Positions 26,456 to 34,013 of a stretch of DNA of 64,000 nucleotides are shown piece by piece. Each line of letters begins with the position of its first letter. Position 1 is the stretch's first letter. Below the pieces are notes generated by a model, which worked only from the letters and a program-made list of their open reading frames with translations, ran no database searches and was not told where the DNA came from. This DNA is from Glycomyces niveus (GTDB lineage Bacteria > Actinomycetota > Actinomycetes > Mycobacteriales > Micromonosporaceae): assembly GCF_017592475.1 (NCBI RefSeq), contig NZ_JAGFNP010000002.1, positions 1-64,000 on the forward strand, given 5' to 3'. A program made the position numbers and the translations under genes.

Positions 26456-27334
26456 TTGCGCGACACGGCGATCGACGAACGGCTGCTGCGGGACCTCCTG
26501 GAGCAGCAATGCCCCGACCTGGCCGACCTCGAGGTCAAGTCCGTCGACGGCGGTTGGACCAACCAGATGTGGCGCCTCGGCCCCGACCTGGCGGTGCGCA
26601 TCCCCCGGAGAGACGACGCCCCCGCGCTGCTCGAGCGGGAGCACCGCCTGATCCCCGACATCGCCTCTCGGCTGCCGCTGCCGGTCCCCGTGCCCACCCG
26701 GCTCAGCGAGCCCTCGGAGCGGTTCCCCTACCACTGGCTCATCACCACCTGGGTCCACGGCACGCCTGCCGACCTCGCCCCGATCACCGACCCCGAATCG
26801 GCCGCCACGCTCGCCGACTTCCTGACCGCCCTCCACCTCGAAGGCCCCGCCGACAACCCCGCGAACGACGGCCGCGGCGCGCCCCTCACCGACATGGACG
26901 AGCGGTTCGAGCAGACCCTCCAACGCCTCCCCGAGGTCGACGCCGACCGCGCCCGCGCCGTCTGGCGGGAGTCGCTCGACGCGGCCCCCCACAACGGCAC
27001 CGGCGTGTGGCTGCACGGCGACCTGCACCCGGCCAACGTCGTCGTCGAGGACGGCCGCCTGTCGGGCGTGATCGACTTCGGCGAGATCTTCGTCGGCGAT
27101 CCCGCCGTCGACCTCGCCGCCGCCTGGATCCTGCTACCCGACGGCGCTTCCGACGCGTTCTTCAACGCGTACAAGGCAGCCGACGAGGCCACGATCCTGC
27201 GCGCCCGCGGTCTGGCGCTCATCAAGGCGTTCGGGCTGATCGAGATCGGCATCGCCGGAGAGCGCGGCTGGGCCGGAGGCAAGCCGACTTGGAAGCCTGC
27301 CGGAGAAGCGGCGCTCTCCCGCATCCTGCGCTGA
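26456..27334 (+). CDS. Aminoglycoside/macrolide phosphotransferase-fold kinase (APH family)
   Basis: 292 aa with the APH kinase signature HGDLHPANVV (187-196, catalytic Asp) and metal-binding DFGE (207-210). The usual ATP-lysine strand reads DLAVRIPRR, as in macrolide-phosphotransferase-like relatives. TTG start at 26456 follows GAAGGGATG. It could modify an antibiotic, but this family also holds many kinases of small metabolites, so no resistance phenotype can be claimed. It lies after the vanY terminator and lacks the van promoter element. Confidence 0.85.
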   Translation: MRDTAIDERLLRDLLEQQCPDLADLEVKSVDGGWTNQMWRLGPDLAVRIPRRDDAPALLEREHRLIPDIASRLPLPVPVPTRLSEPSERFPYHWLITTWVHGTPADLAPITDPESAATLADFLTALHLEGPADNPANDGRGAPLTDMDERFEQTLQRLPEVDADRARAVWRESLDAAPHNGTGVWLHGDLHPANVVVEDGRLSGVIDFGEIFVGDPAVDLAAAWILLPDGASDAFFNAYKAADEATILRARGLALIKAFGLIEIGIAGERGWAGGKPTWKPAGEAALSRILR

Positions 27335-27740
27335 TGCGATCGGCACGGTCGCGTCACTGACCGGTGAGAGCCAGTTCTTCATCGCTGCCAGGCCGCAGTG
27401 CTGAGCGGGTGGTGCTCTACGAGGCCGTAGCCGAGAGCGAAGGTTTTCGTCCCCAACGCAACTCGACGTCCATGCAATGCAGGCAGATAGCCAGAGGCTT
27501 ATGTCTTAGTCTGCTTACCACTATCTCGTTCACCTACATGGATTCCGTACGCCCGTACGTACCTCAATTATCCATGCTCCCGGTCCGGGCCGCATCGCCC
27601 ACAAGACGAGAAAGCATTCATGTTTCCCCGATCCGGCTGCGCCCCAACCGGAACCGGGCCAGGCCGCCGCGACCCGACCCGGCCCTCCCTGCCACCTCTT
27701 CGTCGCTGATGCCTTGACCTCGAGTCAGACAAGGCCAGAA
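27335..27740. other. About 400-nt tract without a recognisable gene
   Basis: Codon-position bias is absent and GC is locally lower around 27460-27580. A 117-codon open frame on the plus strand (27364-27717) has a composition unlike its neighbours and no ribosome site, so I do not call it. A GTACGCCCGTACGTAC self-complementary stretch lies near 27549. I see no RNA gene fold; this may be degenerated sequence or an untranslated regulatory region. Confidence 0.4.
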
Positions 27741-28346
27741 TCAGTTTCTCCACATCGGAATCAGGGTCGGCCCCTCCTCCGGCAGCCGCAAGCGGTCGCC
27801 GATCGCCTCGAAGCCGTGCCGGCGGTACAGGCGGGCGGAGTCCTCGGTGCTCGCCTCGAGGTACACCGGCATGCCCTCCTGCTCGGCGGTCGCCAAGCGC
27901 GCCTTGAGCATCGCCCCGCCGGCGCCGGCGCCGCGGTGCTCGGGGACCACGGCGATCGAGAAGAGGTACAGGTGCGGGAACTTTTCGGGGTGCGCCCCGG
28001 CGATGAGCCGCATCACGGTCTCGGCGCGTCCCAGCATCGGCAGCGCCATGGTCTCGGCCATCGCCGCGATTTCCTCGACCTCGGCGTGGAAGCGCTCGGT
28101 CGACGCCACCTGGATCCATACGGAAAGGCCTTCGATGCGGCCGTCGCGCTCGGCGATCCAGACCTCGTCGTCGCGCAGGTGCTTGCGCATCGACTCGATG
28201 AGGTGGGCGGTGTACGCATCGACCGGTACGGGTCCGGCGGCGGCGATCCAGGCGTTGACGACCTCGTCGGCGGTGGCCGCCGCGAACGCGGGCACGACAG
28301 TGTCGAGATCGGCTTCCTGAGCTCGGCGGACGATTATGTCGCTCAT
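27741..28346 (-). CDS. GNAT-family N-acetyltransferase
   Basis: 201 aa, cytoplasmic. The acetyl-CoA pyrophosphate loop VVPEHRGAGAGGAML is near residues 130-144, and the C-terminal YRRHGFEAIGD strand is typical of the family. It begins MSDIIVRRAQEADLDTVVPAF. Divergent from the zinc-ribbon TetR regulator, which probably controls it through the operator between them. Substrate unknown. Confidence 0.88.
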   Translation of the reverse strand: MSDIIVRRAQEADLDTVVPAFAAATADEVVNAWIAAAGPVPVDAYTAHLIESMRKHLRDDEVWIAERDGRIEGLSVWIQVASTERFHAEVEEIAAMAETMALPMLGRAETVMRLIAGAHPEKFPHLYLFSIAVVPEHRGAGAGGAMLKARLATAEQEGMPVYLEASTEDSARLYRRHGFEAIGDRLRLPEEGPTLIPMWRN

Positions 28347-28409
28347 CTCGGGTTCCCTTCGATCGGTGATCCGTTTCGCTCGAAGTTAGCGCCCGCGCCG
28401 CTGAGCGCC

Positions 28410-28440
28410 TAGAATTACGTCACACTCCTAACGCGTGACG
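28410..28440. promoter_or_regulatory. Divergent promoter region with TetR-type inverted repeat
   Basis: Plus-strand -10 TAGAAT at 28410-28415. Inverted repeat CGTCAC (28418-28423) / GTGACG (28435-28440) with an 11-nt spacer lies between the -10 and the GTG start at 28454, well placed for autorepression and control of the divergent GNAT gene. Confidence 0.5.
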
Positions 28441-28453
28441 AAATGAGCGAACC

Positions 28454-29245
28454 GTGGACCGATGCGCGCAATGCGGCCGCCAGATCGACCAGCCGTCGCG
28501 CGGCCGACGCCGCCGCTACTGCTCCCGGGCGTGCCAGGCCCGCGCGTACCGGGACCGCAAGCGGACCCGTCCGGCGGTGCGCGTCGAACGGCCGTCAGCG
28601 CTGACGCCGGCGCGGATCACCGCCGCCGCGATCGCGCTTGCGGACGCCGACGGCCTGCGGGAACTCTCGATGCGGCGCCTCGCCACCGCGCTGGGCGTGG
28701 CGACCATGAGCCTGTACCGGCATTTCGCCAACCGCGACGCCCTCATCCAGGCGATGACCGACACCGTCGCCGGTGAACTGCGGCCCAGCGACTCCGCCCT
28801 CGGTTGGCGCGAACGGCTTTCGCACGAGGCCCGTGAGGAGTGGCGGCTCTACCGCCGCCACCCGTGGGTCCTCCAGGTCCTCGCCTCCACCCGTCCGCCC
28901 TTGGGGCCCAACACGCTCGGCAACGTCGAACGGGCGCTTGACGCGGCCGCCTCCGCCGGGCTTCCCGCCGAGGCGGCCATGACCGTCTACCTCGCCTCCT
29001 CCGGCATCGTCCAGGGCATCGCGCTACTGCCGACCTCGGAGCAGGAGGTGGCCGACGCGTCCGGCGTGAGCATCGAGGAGTGGTGGGAGGCCCAGACCTC
29101 GCACCTCGTCGAGACGCTCGACCCAGCCGCCTTCCCGCGGCTCGCCCGTCAACCGGCGGGCGGCGCGTTCACCGACTTCGACGCCGTCTTCGAGTTCGCC
29201 CTGGACGCCCTGCTCACCGGGGTGCAGTCCCGCCTCGAGCGCTGA
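28454..29245 (+). CDS. TetR-family regulator with N-terminal zinc-ribbon-like CxxC/CxxxC extension
   Basis: 263 aa from GTG 28454. Residues 1-35 form a small cysteine-rich motif (CAQCGRQI ... RYCSRACQARAY) that looks like a zinc-binding FYDLN/HNH-like ribbon. A TetR helix-turn-helix follows at about 48-100 (LSMRRLATALGVATMSLYRHFANRDAL), then a TetR C-terminal ligand domain. The extension could bring extra DNA contact or redox/metal sensing. Divergent from a GNAT gene, its probable target. Ligand unknown. Confidence 0.88.
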   Translation: MDRCAQCGRQIDQPSRGRRRRYCSRACQARAYRDRKRTRPAVRVERPSALTPARITAAAIALADADGLRELSMRRLATALGVATMSLYRHFANRDALIQAMTDTVAGELRPSDSALGWRERLSHEAREEWRLYRRHPWVLQVLASTRPPLGPNTLGNVERALDAAASAGLPAEAAMTVYLASSGIVQGIALLPTSEQEVADASGVSIEEWWEAQTSHLVETLDPAAFPRLARQPAGGAFTDFDAVFEFALDALLTGVQSRLER

Positions 29246-29290
29246 GGCGGTTCCCGATCAGGGCCAGTGCGAGCGGGTTGCGGTACACGG

Positions 29291-29992
29291 CTACTTGCGG
29301 ATCAGCTCGAGCCCGGCGGGCGCGGCGTCCGCGCCTGCCCCGTCGAGGGCGCGGAGGGCTTCGGCCACGAAGCGGGCGACGGCGACCGCTCCGGCGGTCG
29401 TGTAGTGGGTGTTGTCCTTCTTGAGGTCGGCGCTCACTTCGATGCCGCGCGCGGCGGCGGCGCCGTGGACGAAGAGCGCGGCCGACTCCTCCGGCCCGAG
29501 GGAGGTGTAGAGCCAGCGGGTGAAGACGTTGAGGTCGATGACCGGCACGTCCAGTTCGTGTCCGAGGCGGCGGACCTCGGCCGGGTAGGGGCCGTGCGAG
29601 AAACGAAGGGTCCCATCGGGCTCGAACATGCGCCGTTCGACGCTGGTGGTGAGCACGGGCTTCGCGCCGGCGGCGCGGACCTCTTCGATGAAGGCGGTCA
29701 GGCGCTCGCGGTAGCCGCCGTCGGCGGCGAGCACGTCGGGCTCCTTCTGGTCATTGTGGCCGAACCCGAAGACGACGGTGTCACCAGCCTGGAGTCCGTC
29801 GGTGACGAGCTTCCAGTTGCCCTGCTCGCGGAAGGTCCGGGTAGTGGCGCCGCCGAAAGCGCGGTTGGCGACCGGCTCGTCGAGGAACGCGGCGAGTTCG
29901 TCGCCCCAGCCGAGCAGGGGGAGTTCGGGGTGGCCCGAGGTGGCGCCGCCGTCGGTGGGAGCGACGGTGGAGTCGCCGGCGAGGTGGATCAT
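29291..29992 (-). CDS. SGNH-hydrolase, rhamnogalacturonan acetylesterase-like
   Basis: 233 aa, no signal peptide, so it acts on imported fragments. Block I IHLAGDSTVAP (nucleophile S8), block III FGFGHNDQKEP, and block V DNTHYTTAGA with the catalytic Asp and His match the YesT/RhgT class that deacetylates pectin-derived rhamnogalacturonan. ATG 29992 follows GAAAGG; longer in-frame starts run through the divergent promoter region. It shares the AT-rich intergenic region with the DUF2089 operon. Confidence 0.85.
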   Translation of the reverse strand: MIHLAGDSTVAPTDGGATSGHPELPLLGWGDELAAFLDEPVANRAFGGATTRTFREQGNWKLVTDGLQAGDTVVFGFGHNDQKEPDVLAADGGYRERLTAFIEEVRAAGAKPVLTTSVERRMFEPDGTLRFSHGPYPAEVRRLGHELDVPVIDLNVFTRWLYTSLGPEESAALFVHGAAAARGIEVSADLKKDNTHYTTAGAVAVARFVAEALRALDGAGADAAPAGLELIRK

Positions 29993-30154
29993 GGTCGGCC
30001 TTTCACGCTTCCGATGAGCTTGCCTATTGCGCAGTGCTTCTGGAGCAAACGCATGAGCGAGGGCATCGTAGCGATCACGACCACCGCGAACTCGATGACG
30101 TCGCGGCGTCGCATCGACTCCAGGCCTGAAATTAATAAAATCAATCTCTGACTC

Positions 30155-30190
30155 TTGAAAATTAAGAATCTCGCAGGTACAACTTAAAGT
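30155..30190 (+). promoter_or_regulatory. Promoter predicted to give a leaderless mRNA for the DUF2089 gene
   Basis: TTGAAA (30155-30160), 17-nt spacer, TACAAC (30178-30183), then 7 nt to the ATG at 30191. No ribosome site precedes that ATG (ACTTAAAGT), so transcription probably begins at or next to the start codon. The surrounding 60 nt are AT-rich compared with the rest of the window. Confidence 0.6.
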
Positions 30191-30568
30191 ATGGCAGATG
30201 AAGCATCGGACTGGCAGGAGCTCACCGACCTGACCCGCGGCCGCCCCTTCACCGTCGAGCGCGTGCGCCTCGACGACTCCGGGATCGCGGTCGAAGGCGC
30301 GTTCGAGCTGCCCCAACTCGCCCAGCTGAGCGTCGAAGACCAGGTCTTCGTCACCGCGTTCGTGCGGTGCCACGGCTCCATCAAGGAGATGGAGCGGACC
30401 TTCGGCATCAGCTACCCGACCGTCAAATCCCGGCTCAACCGCATCGGCCAGGCCCTCGACTTCGTCGAGACCGACCCGGCCCCCTCGCGCGCCGACGTCA
30501 TCGACCGCCTCCGCCGCGGCGAGATCACCGCCGACCAGGCGCTGGCCGAACTGGAGGGATCGACGTGA
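30191..30568 (+). CDS. DUF2089-domain protein (predicted DNA-binding)
   Basis: 125 aa. The core (EDQVFVTAFVRCHGSIKEMERTFGISYPTVKSRLNRI, about 50-85) looks like a helix-turn-helix, and the C-terminus (VIDRLRRGEITADQALAEL) is a SHOCT-like helical hairpin. Proteins of this type usually sit in small operons with membrane and SHOCT-like proteins and are suspected of regulating envelope functions. Its stop codon overlaps the ATG of the next gene (TGATG), indicating coupling. Confidence 0.85.
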   Translation: MADEASDWQELTDLTRGRPFTVERVRLDDSGIAVEGAFELPQLAQLSVEDQVFVTAFVRCHGSIKEMERTFGISYPTVKSRLNRIGQALDFVETDPAPSRADVIDRLRRGEITADQALAELEGST

Positions 30569-30825
30569 TGCCCCAACTCGTGACCCTGAAGATCGAACGG
30601 CCCGGCCACCGCACGGTCCGCCTCTGGATCCCGGTCCTCCTCGCCGTCGTCCTGCTCTCCCCGGTCCTGCTCCTCGCGCTCATCGGCGGCATCATCGCCT
30701 GCCTCATGTTCGACATGCGCGTGTTCGCGACCATCGCCGGCGTCGGCCGCTTCATCGGCGCCCTCCCCGGCTCCCGCTTCCACATCGAACAGGGCCGCAC
30801 CGCCCTGCTCCTCATCATCCGCTGA
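30568..30825 (+). CDS. Small membrane protein of the DUF2089 operon
   Basis: 85 aa. One long hydrophobic stretch (LWIPVLLAVVLLSPVLLLALIGGIIACLMF, too long for a single helix, probably a hairpin of two) after a short basic N-terminus, then a second weakly hydrophobic tail (TALLLIIR). ATG 30568 overlaps the previous stop codon and has GGAGG about 10 nt upstream; a GTG three bases earlier is possible. Function unknown; likely the membrane partner of the neighbouring regulators. Confidence 0.75.
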   Translation: MPQLVTLKIERPGHRTVRLWIPVLLAVVLLSPVLLLALIGGIIACLMFDMRVFATIAGVGRFIGALPGSRFHIEQGRTALLLIIR

Positions 30826-30839
30826 GAAAGGCACCCGCC

Positions 30840-31250
30840 GTGAACGAGCAACGCAAAGCCATCCTCGACATGCTGGCCGAAGGCAAGATCAACGCCACCG
30901 AGGCCGAACGGCTCCTCACCGCCATCGAACCCGCCGACACCGCCCCCGCCGCCGACCGCAAGACCGGCAAGAAGTACCTGCGGCTCGTCGTGGACTACAC
31001 GGAGAACGGCGAACCCGGCCGCGTCAACATCCGCGTCCCCGTCGCGCTCCTGCGCGCCGGCGTGCGCCTCTCCGCGCTCGTCCCCGCGCAGGCCCTCGAG
31101 AAGGCCAACGCCGAGATGGCCAAATCCGGGGTCCCCTTCGACCTCACCCAGCTCAAACCCAATGAGCTGGAGGAGTTGGTCAACCATCTCGACGAGGTCA
31201 TCGTGGAGGTCGACTCCTCCGAAGCCCAGGTCCGCATCTACAGCGAGTAG
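30840..31250 (+). CDS. SHOCT-like (YvlB N-terminal-type) protein
   Basis: 136 aa from GTG 30840. The first 30 residues (QRKAILDMLAEGKINATEAERLLTAIE) are the helical SHOCT-like motif found at the start of YvlB/LiaG-type envelope-stress proteins; the rest (KYLRLVVDYTENGEPGRVNIRVPVALLRAG) is a beta-strand pattern with a C-terminal DEVIVEVDSSEAQVRIYSE. No signal peptide. Third gene of a compact operon; likely acts with the DUF2089 and small membrane proteins. Confidence 0.8.
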   Translation: MNEQRKAILDMLAEGKINATEAERLLTAIEPADTAPAADRKTGKKYLRLVVDYTENGEPGRVNIRVPVALLRAGVRLSALVPAQALEKANAEMAKSGVPFDLTQLKPNELEELVNHLDEVIVEVDSSEAQVRIYSE

Positions 31251-31254
31251 ACGC

Positions 31255-31365
31255 ATGATCCGGCGGTGCCGCGTCGCGGCGAAGCTCATGGGCGCCCGGT
31301 GGCGCACGGCCGTCTGGCGGCACCGGATCGACCGGGCCGTCAGGCGGCAGGAGCGGCGGGCCTGA
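31255..31365 (+). CDS. Possible 36-residue basic small protein
   Basis: ATG 31255 to TGA 31365 encodes a peptide with twelve arginines and two tryptophan positions (RWRTAVWRHR). It starts 4 nt after the SHOCT-like gene and ends 29 nt before the DUF389 gene, so it would fit an operon, but no good ribosome site is visible. It could be a chance open frame. Confidence 0.3.
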   Translation: MIRRCRVAAKLMGARWRTAVWRHRIDRAVRRQERRA

Positions 31366-31394
31366 ACCCCGCGCCCGCCCCGAAGCAGGGGAGA

Positions 31395-32390
31395 ATGCCG
31401 TACGTGTTGCACATTCGCGTGATCACCCCCGCCTCCCGCACCGACGAGGTGCTGCGGATCGCCGCCGACAGCCCGGCCGTCGTCAACGTCCTCAAACTCC
31501 CCGGCGCCGCCTTCGACCCCGAAGGCGACCTCGTCGAGTTCGACGTCGCCCGCGAAGGCGCGAACGCCGTGCTCGCCGACCTCAAAGCCCTCGGGCTCAA
31601 GGACACCGGAGGCATCAGCGTCGAGCAGCTCGACCTCTCCATCTCCACCGCCGCCGAAGCCGCCGAGCACGCCGCCCCCGGCGACCCCGAGGACGCCGTC
31701 GTGTGGGAGGAGCTGTCCGCCCGCACCGCCGCCGAGGCCCGCATGACCTGGTCCTACTTCGCGTTCCTGGCGCTGGCGGTGCAGATCGCGGCGATCGGCG
31801 CACTCCTCGATCAGCCCATCCTCATCGTCGGCGCGATGGTCCTCGGCCCGGACTTCGGGCCGGTCGCCGCCATGTGCTTCGGCGTGCTGCAACGCAACGT
31901 GCGCCTGATCGGCGCGGCCGCCCGCACCCTCGCCGCCGGGTTCGCGGTCGCCATCGCGATCACGCTCGCGTGCGCCGCCGTCAGCCGCCTCATCGGCTGG
32001 ATCGAGCCGACGATGCTCGACGACCGGCCGCTCACCAGCTTCATCATCCACCCCGACCGCTGGTCCTTCGTGGTCGCCGTCCTCGCCGGGGTCGCGGGCA
32101 TCCTCTCCATGACCGCCCGCAAATCGTCGGCGCTCGTGGGCGTCTTCATCTCGGTCACCACGGTTCCCGCCGCCGGGAACATCGCCGTGGCGATCGCGCT
32201 CGCGCACTGGAACGAGGTGGGCGCGTCGCTCGTGCAGCTCGGCGTCAACCTCGCGGGCATGATCGTGGCCGGGATCGCGACGCTGTTCATCCAGCGCCTG
32301 ATGTGGTCGCGCCTCGGCCGGCACGACATCGCGCCGCACTCGCCCGAGGTCGCGGCCGGTCAGCCGACGAGCGGGCGCGTCTCCGGGTAG
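31395..32390 (+). CDS. DUF389-family membrane protein
   Basis: 331 aa. N-terminal soluble ferredoxin-like domain (about 1-100: MPYVLHIRVITPASRTDEVLRI) followed by a DUF389 membrane domain of about six helices with the conserved GALLDQPILIVGAMVLGPDFGPVAA segment. Function of the family is not established. ATG 31395 follows CAGGGGAGA. Its last 31 bp overlap the end of the convergent trkH gene. Confidence 0.87.
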   Translation: MPYVLHIRVITPASRTDEVLRIAADSPAVVNVLKLPGAAFDPEGDLVEFDVAREGANAVLADLKALGLKDTGGISVEQLDLSISTAAEAAEHAAPGDPEDAVVWEELSARTAAEARMTWSYFAFLALAVQIAAIGALLDQPILIVGAMVLGPDFGPVAAMCFGVLQRNVRLIGAAARTLAAGFAVAIAITLACAAVSRLIGWIEPTMLDDRPLTSFIIHPDRWSFVVAVLAGVAGILSMTARKSSALVGVFISVTTVPAAGNIAVAIALAHWNEVGASLVQLGVNLAGMIVAGIATLFIQRLMWSRLGRHDIAPHSPEVAAGQPTSGRVSG

Positions 32391-33817
32391 CGGTAGAGGC
32401 GCTTGCGGGTGGCCATCGCCAGCGAGGTCGCGAAGAGCACCGGGCCGATGCGGCCGCCGTACATGACGATCGCGAGCAGCCACTTCGACGGGTCGCCGAG
32501 GTCGTAGGTGATGCCCGTGGACTGGCCCACCGTGGCCGCGGCCGAGACGACCTCGAACATGATGGGCGCCAGCATGATGTCGGGCTCGAACCGCTGCATG
32601 AGCATGACCGCCGCGACATTGAGCGCGAGGTAGACCAAGGCGACGGCGAGCGCCTCGCGCACCACCTGCGTCGGCAGGCGGCGGCGGAACGCCGTGGCGT
32701 CCCGCTCGCCGCGGACCTCGGCCCAGATCACCCACATCAGCAGGAAGAACGTGGCGACCTTGATGCCGCCCGCCGTCGAGGCCGAACCGCCGCCGATGAA
32801 CATGAGCACCATCGAGACCAGCAGCGAGTCGTCGTTCAACTGCCCCACGTCGATCGAGTTGAAGCCGCTCGTGCGCAGCACCGCGGACTGGAAGAACGCC
32901 GGTAGGAACCGGTCGTGCCACGCGTACTGGCCGAACGTCCCCGGGTTCGACCACTCCAGGGCCAGCAGGACGAGCCAGCCGCCGAAGAGGAGCACCGCCG
33001 TGCCGGACAGGGTCATCTTGGTGTGGAGCGACCAGTTCCGGACCGCGCGCCGGCGCGAGAGCTCGTAGACGACGGGGATGCCGAGCCCGCCGAGGATCGT
33101 CCCGAGGATGAGCGGCATGCTGATCCACGGGTCGGTCGCGAAGCCGATGATCGAATCGGAGAACAGCGAGAACCCGGCGTTGTTGAAGGCCGCCACGCTG
33201 TGGAAGACGCCCTGCCAGAGCGAGTCGCCCGGCGCGAAGCCGTAGGCGAAGTGGAACCGCAACGCGAGCACCGCGGCGATCAGGATCTCGACGGCGAGCG
33301 TGTACAGGGCCGCGAAGCGCAGCACGCTCTTCACGTCCCCGAGGCTGATCGACGGGTGCAGCTCGGCCTGCGTCATCAGCTTCGCCCGCAGCCGCAGCCT
33401 GCGGCTCACGACCATGCCGAGGAAGGCCGCCGTCGTCATGATGCCCAGACCGCCGAGTTGCATGCAGGCCAGGATGACCGCTTCGCCGAAGCCGGTCCAG
33501 TGCGTCGGCGTGTCCACGGTGATCAACCCGGTGACCGAGATGGCCGACGTGCCGGTGAAGAACGCGTCGATGAAGCGGGTCTCGCCGGGCGCCGTCTGCG
33601 CGACGGGCAGCATGAGCAGCCCTGTGGCGGCCAAGATCGCCGCGGCGAACGCCACGGGGATGACGCGGACGGGGTTCCGGATGACGCCTTCGAGGACGGC
33701 GCTCAGGATTGCTCGCAGAGGACGGCCTTCCAACGGATGGGAGCGGCACCGGACCGCGCCGCCGTCAGCAGAATATCGCCACGGCCCGCTCGCCGAAGGC
33801 GACACAACGCCGCTCAC
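32360..33817 (-). CDS. TrkH-family potassium transporter
   Basis: Membrane K+ channel-like subunit, about 485 aa as drawn. The four selectivity-loop regions of the TrkH/KtrB fold are visible: TGTSAISVTGL, VAAFNNAGFS, LRTSGFNSID and ATVGQSTGIT. About ten membrane segments. The regulatory TrkA/KtrA subunit is not in this window. The start is uncertain: GTG 33817 gives a 40-residue polar N-terminus without a clear ribosome site; GTG 33754 is an alternative. A GTCCTG-TTC-CAGGAC palindrome lies upstream at 33880-33894. Confidence 0.88.
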   Translation of the reverse strand: MSGVVSPSASGPWRYSADGGAVRCRSHPLEGRPLRAILSAVLEGVIRNPVRVIPVAFAAAILAATGLLMLPVAQTAPGETRFIDAFFTGTSAISVTGLITVDTPTHWTGFGEAVILACMQLGGLGIMTTAAFLGMVVSRRLRLRAKLMTQAELHPSISLGDVKSVLRFAALYTLAVEILIAAVLALRFHFAYGFAPGDSLWQGVFHSVAAFNNAGFSLFSDSIIGFATDPWISMPLILGTILGGLGIPVVYELSRRRAVRNWSLHTKMTLSGTAVLLFGGWLVLLALEWSNPGTFGQYAWHDRFLPAFFQSAVLRTSGFNSIDVGQLNDDSLLVSMVLMFIGGGSASTAGGIKVATFFLLMWVIWAEVRGERDATAFRRRLPTQVVREALAVALVYLALNVAAVMLMQRFEPDIMLAPIMFEVVSAAATVGQSTGITYDLGDPSKWLLAIVMYGGRIGPVLFATSLAMATRKRLYRYPETRPLVG

Positions 33818-33941
33818 CAGCAGGAGTCCGCTCAGAACGGGCGGGCAGGCCGCGAGTCTTGACGTTTTCTTTACGTGCCGTCCTGTTCCAGGACCAGGGC
33901 GTTCGGTATCGCCCCCATATGGTCCTCAGAGGAGACCAATA

Positions 33942-34013
33942 CTGACCGCGCGGTTACCACGCCGAGCACGGGAGTGATCGGCGTGGCCGTGAGCAGCGAA
34001 AACGCGCGGTCAG
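33942..34013. terminator. Two-tier hairpin between GH32 and trkH genes
   Basis: Outer arms CTGACCGCGCG (33942-33952) and CGCGCGGTCAG (34003-34013); inner arms CCACGCCGA (33957-33965) and TCGGCGTGG (33978-33986). The outer arm includes the GH32 stop codon. Probably the terminator of the minus-strand GH32 gene; the nested design is unusual. Confidence 0.55.

Noticed and set aside
26456-27334. Aminoglycoside-resistance determinant
   Set aside because: The kinase motifs are real but the family includes many non-resistance kinases, and nothing in context fixes the substrate.
27364-27717. A 117-codon protein in the intergenic tract
   Set aside because: No ribosome site, no codon-position bias and mixed composition unlike the neighbouring genes.
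30525-33749. A 1074-codon open frame on the minus strand across the DUF389 and trkH region
   Set aside because: It is an Arg/Gly/Asp-rich low-complexity shadow of better genes with recognisable domains; typical of high-GC DNA.
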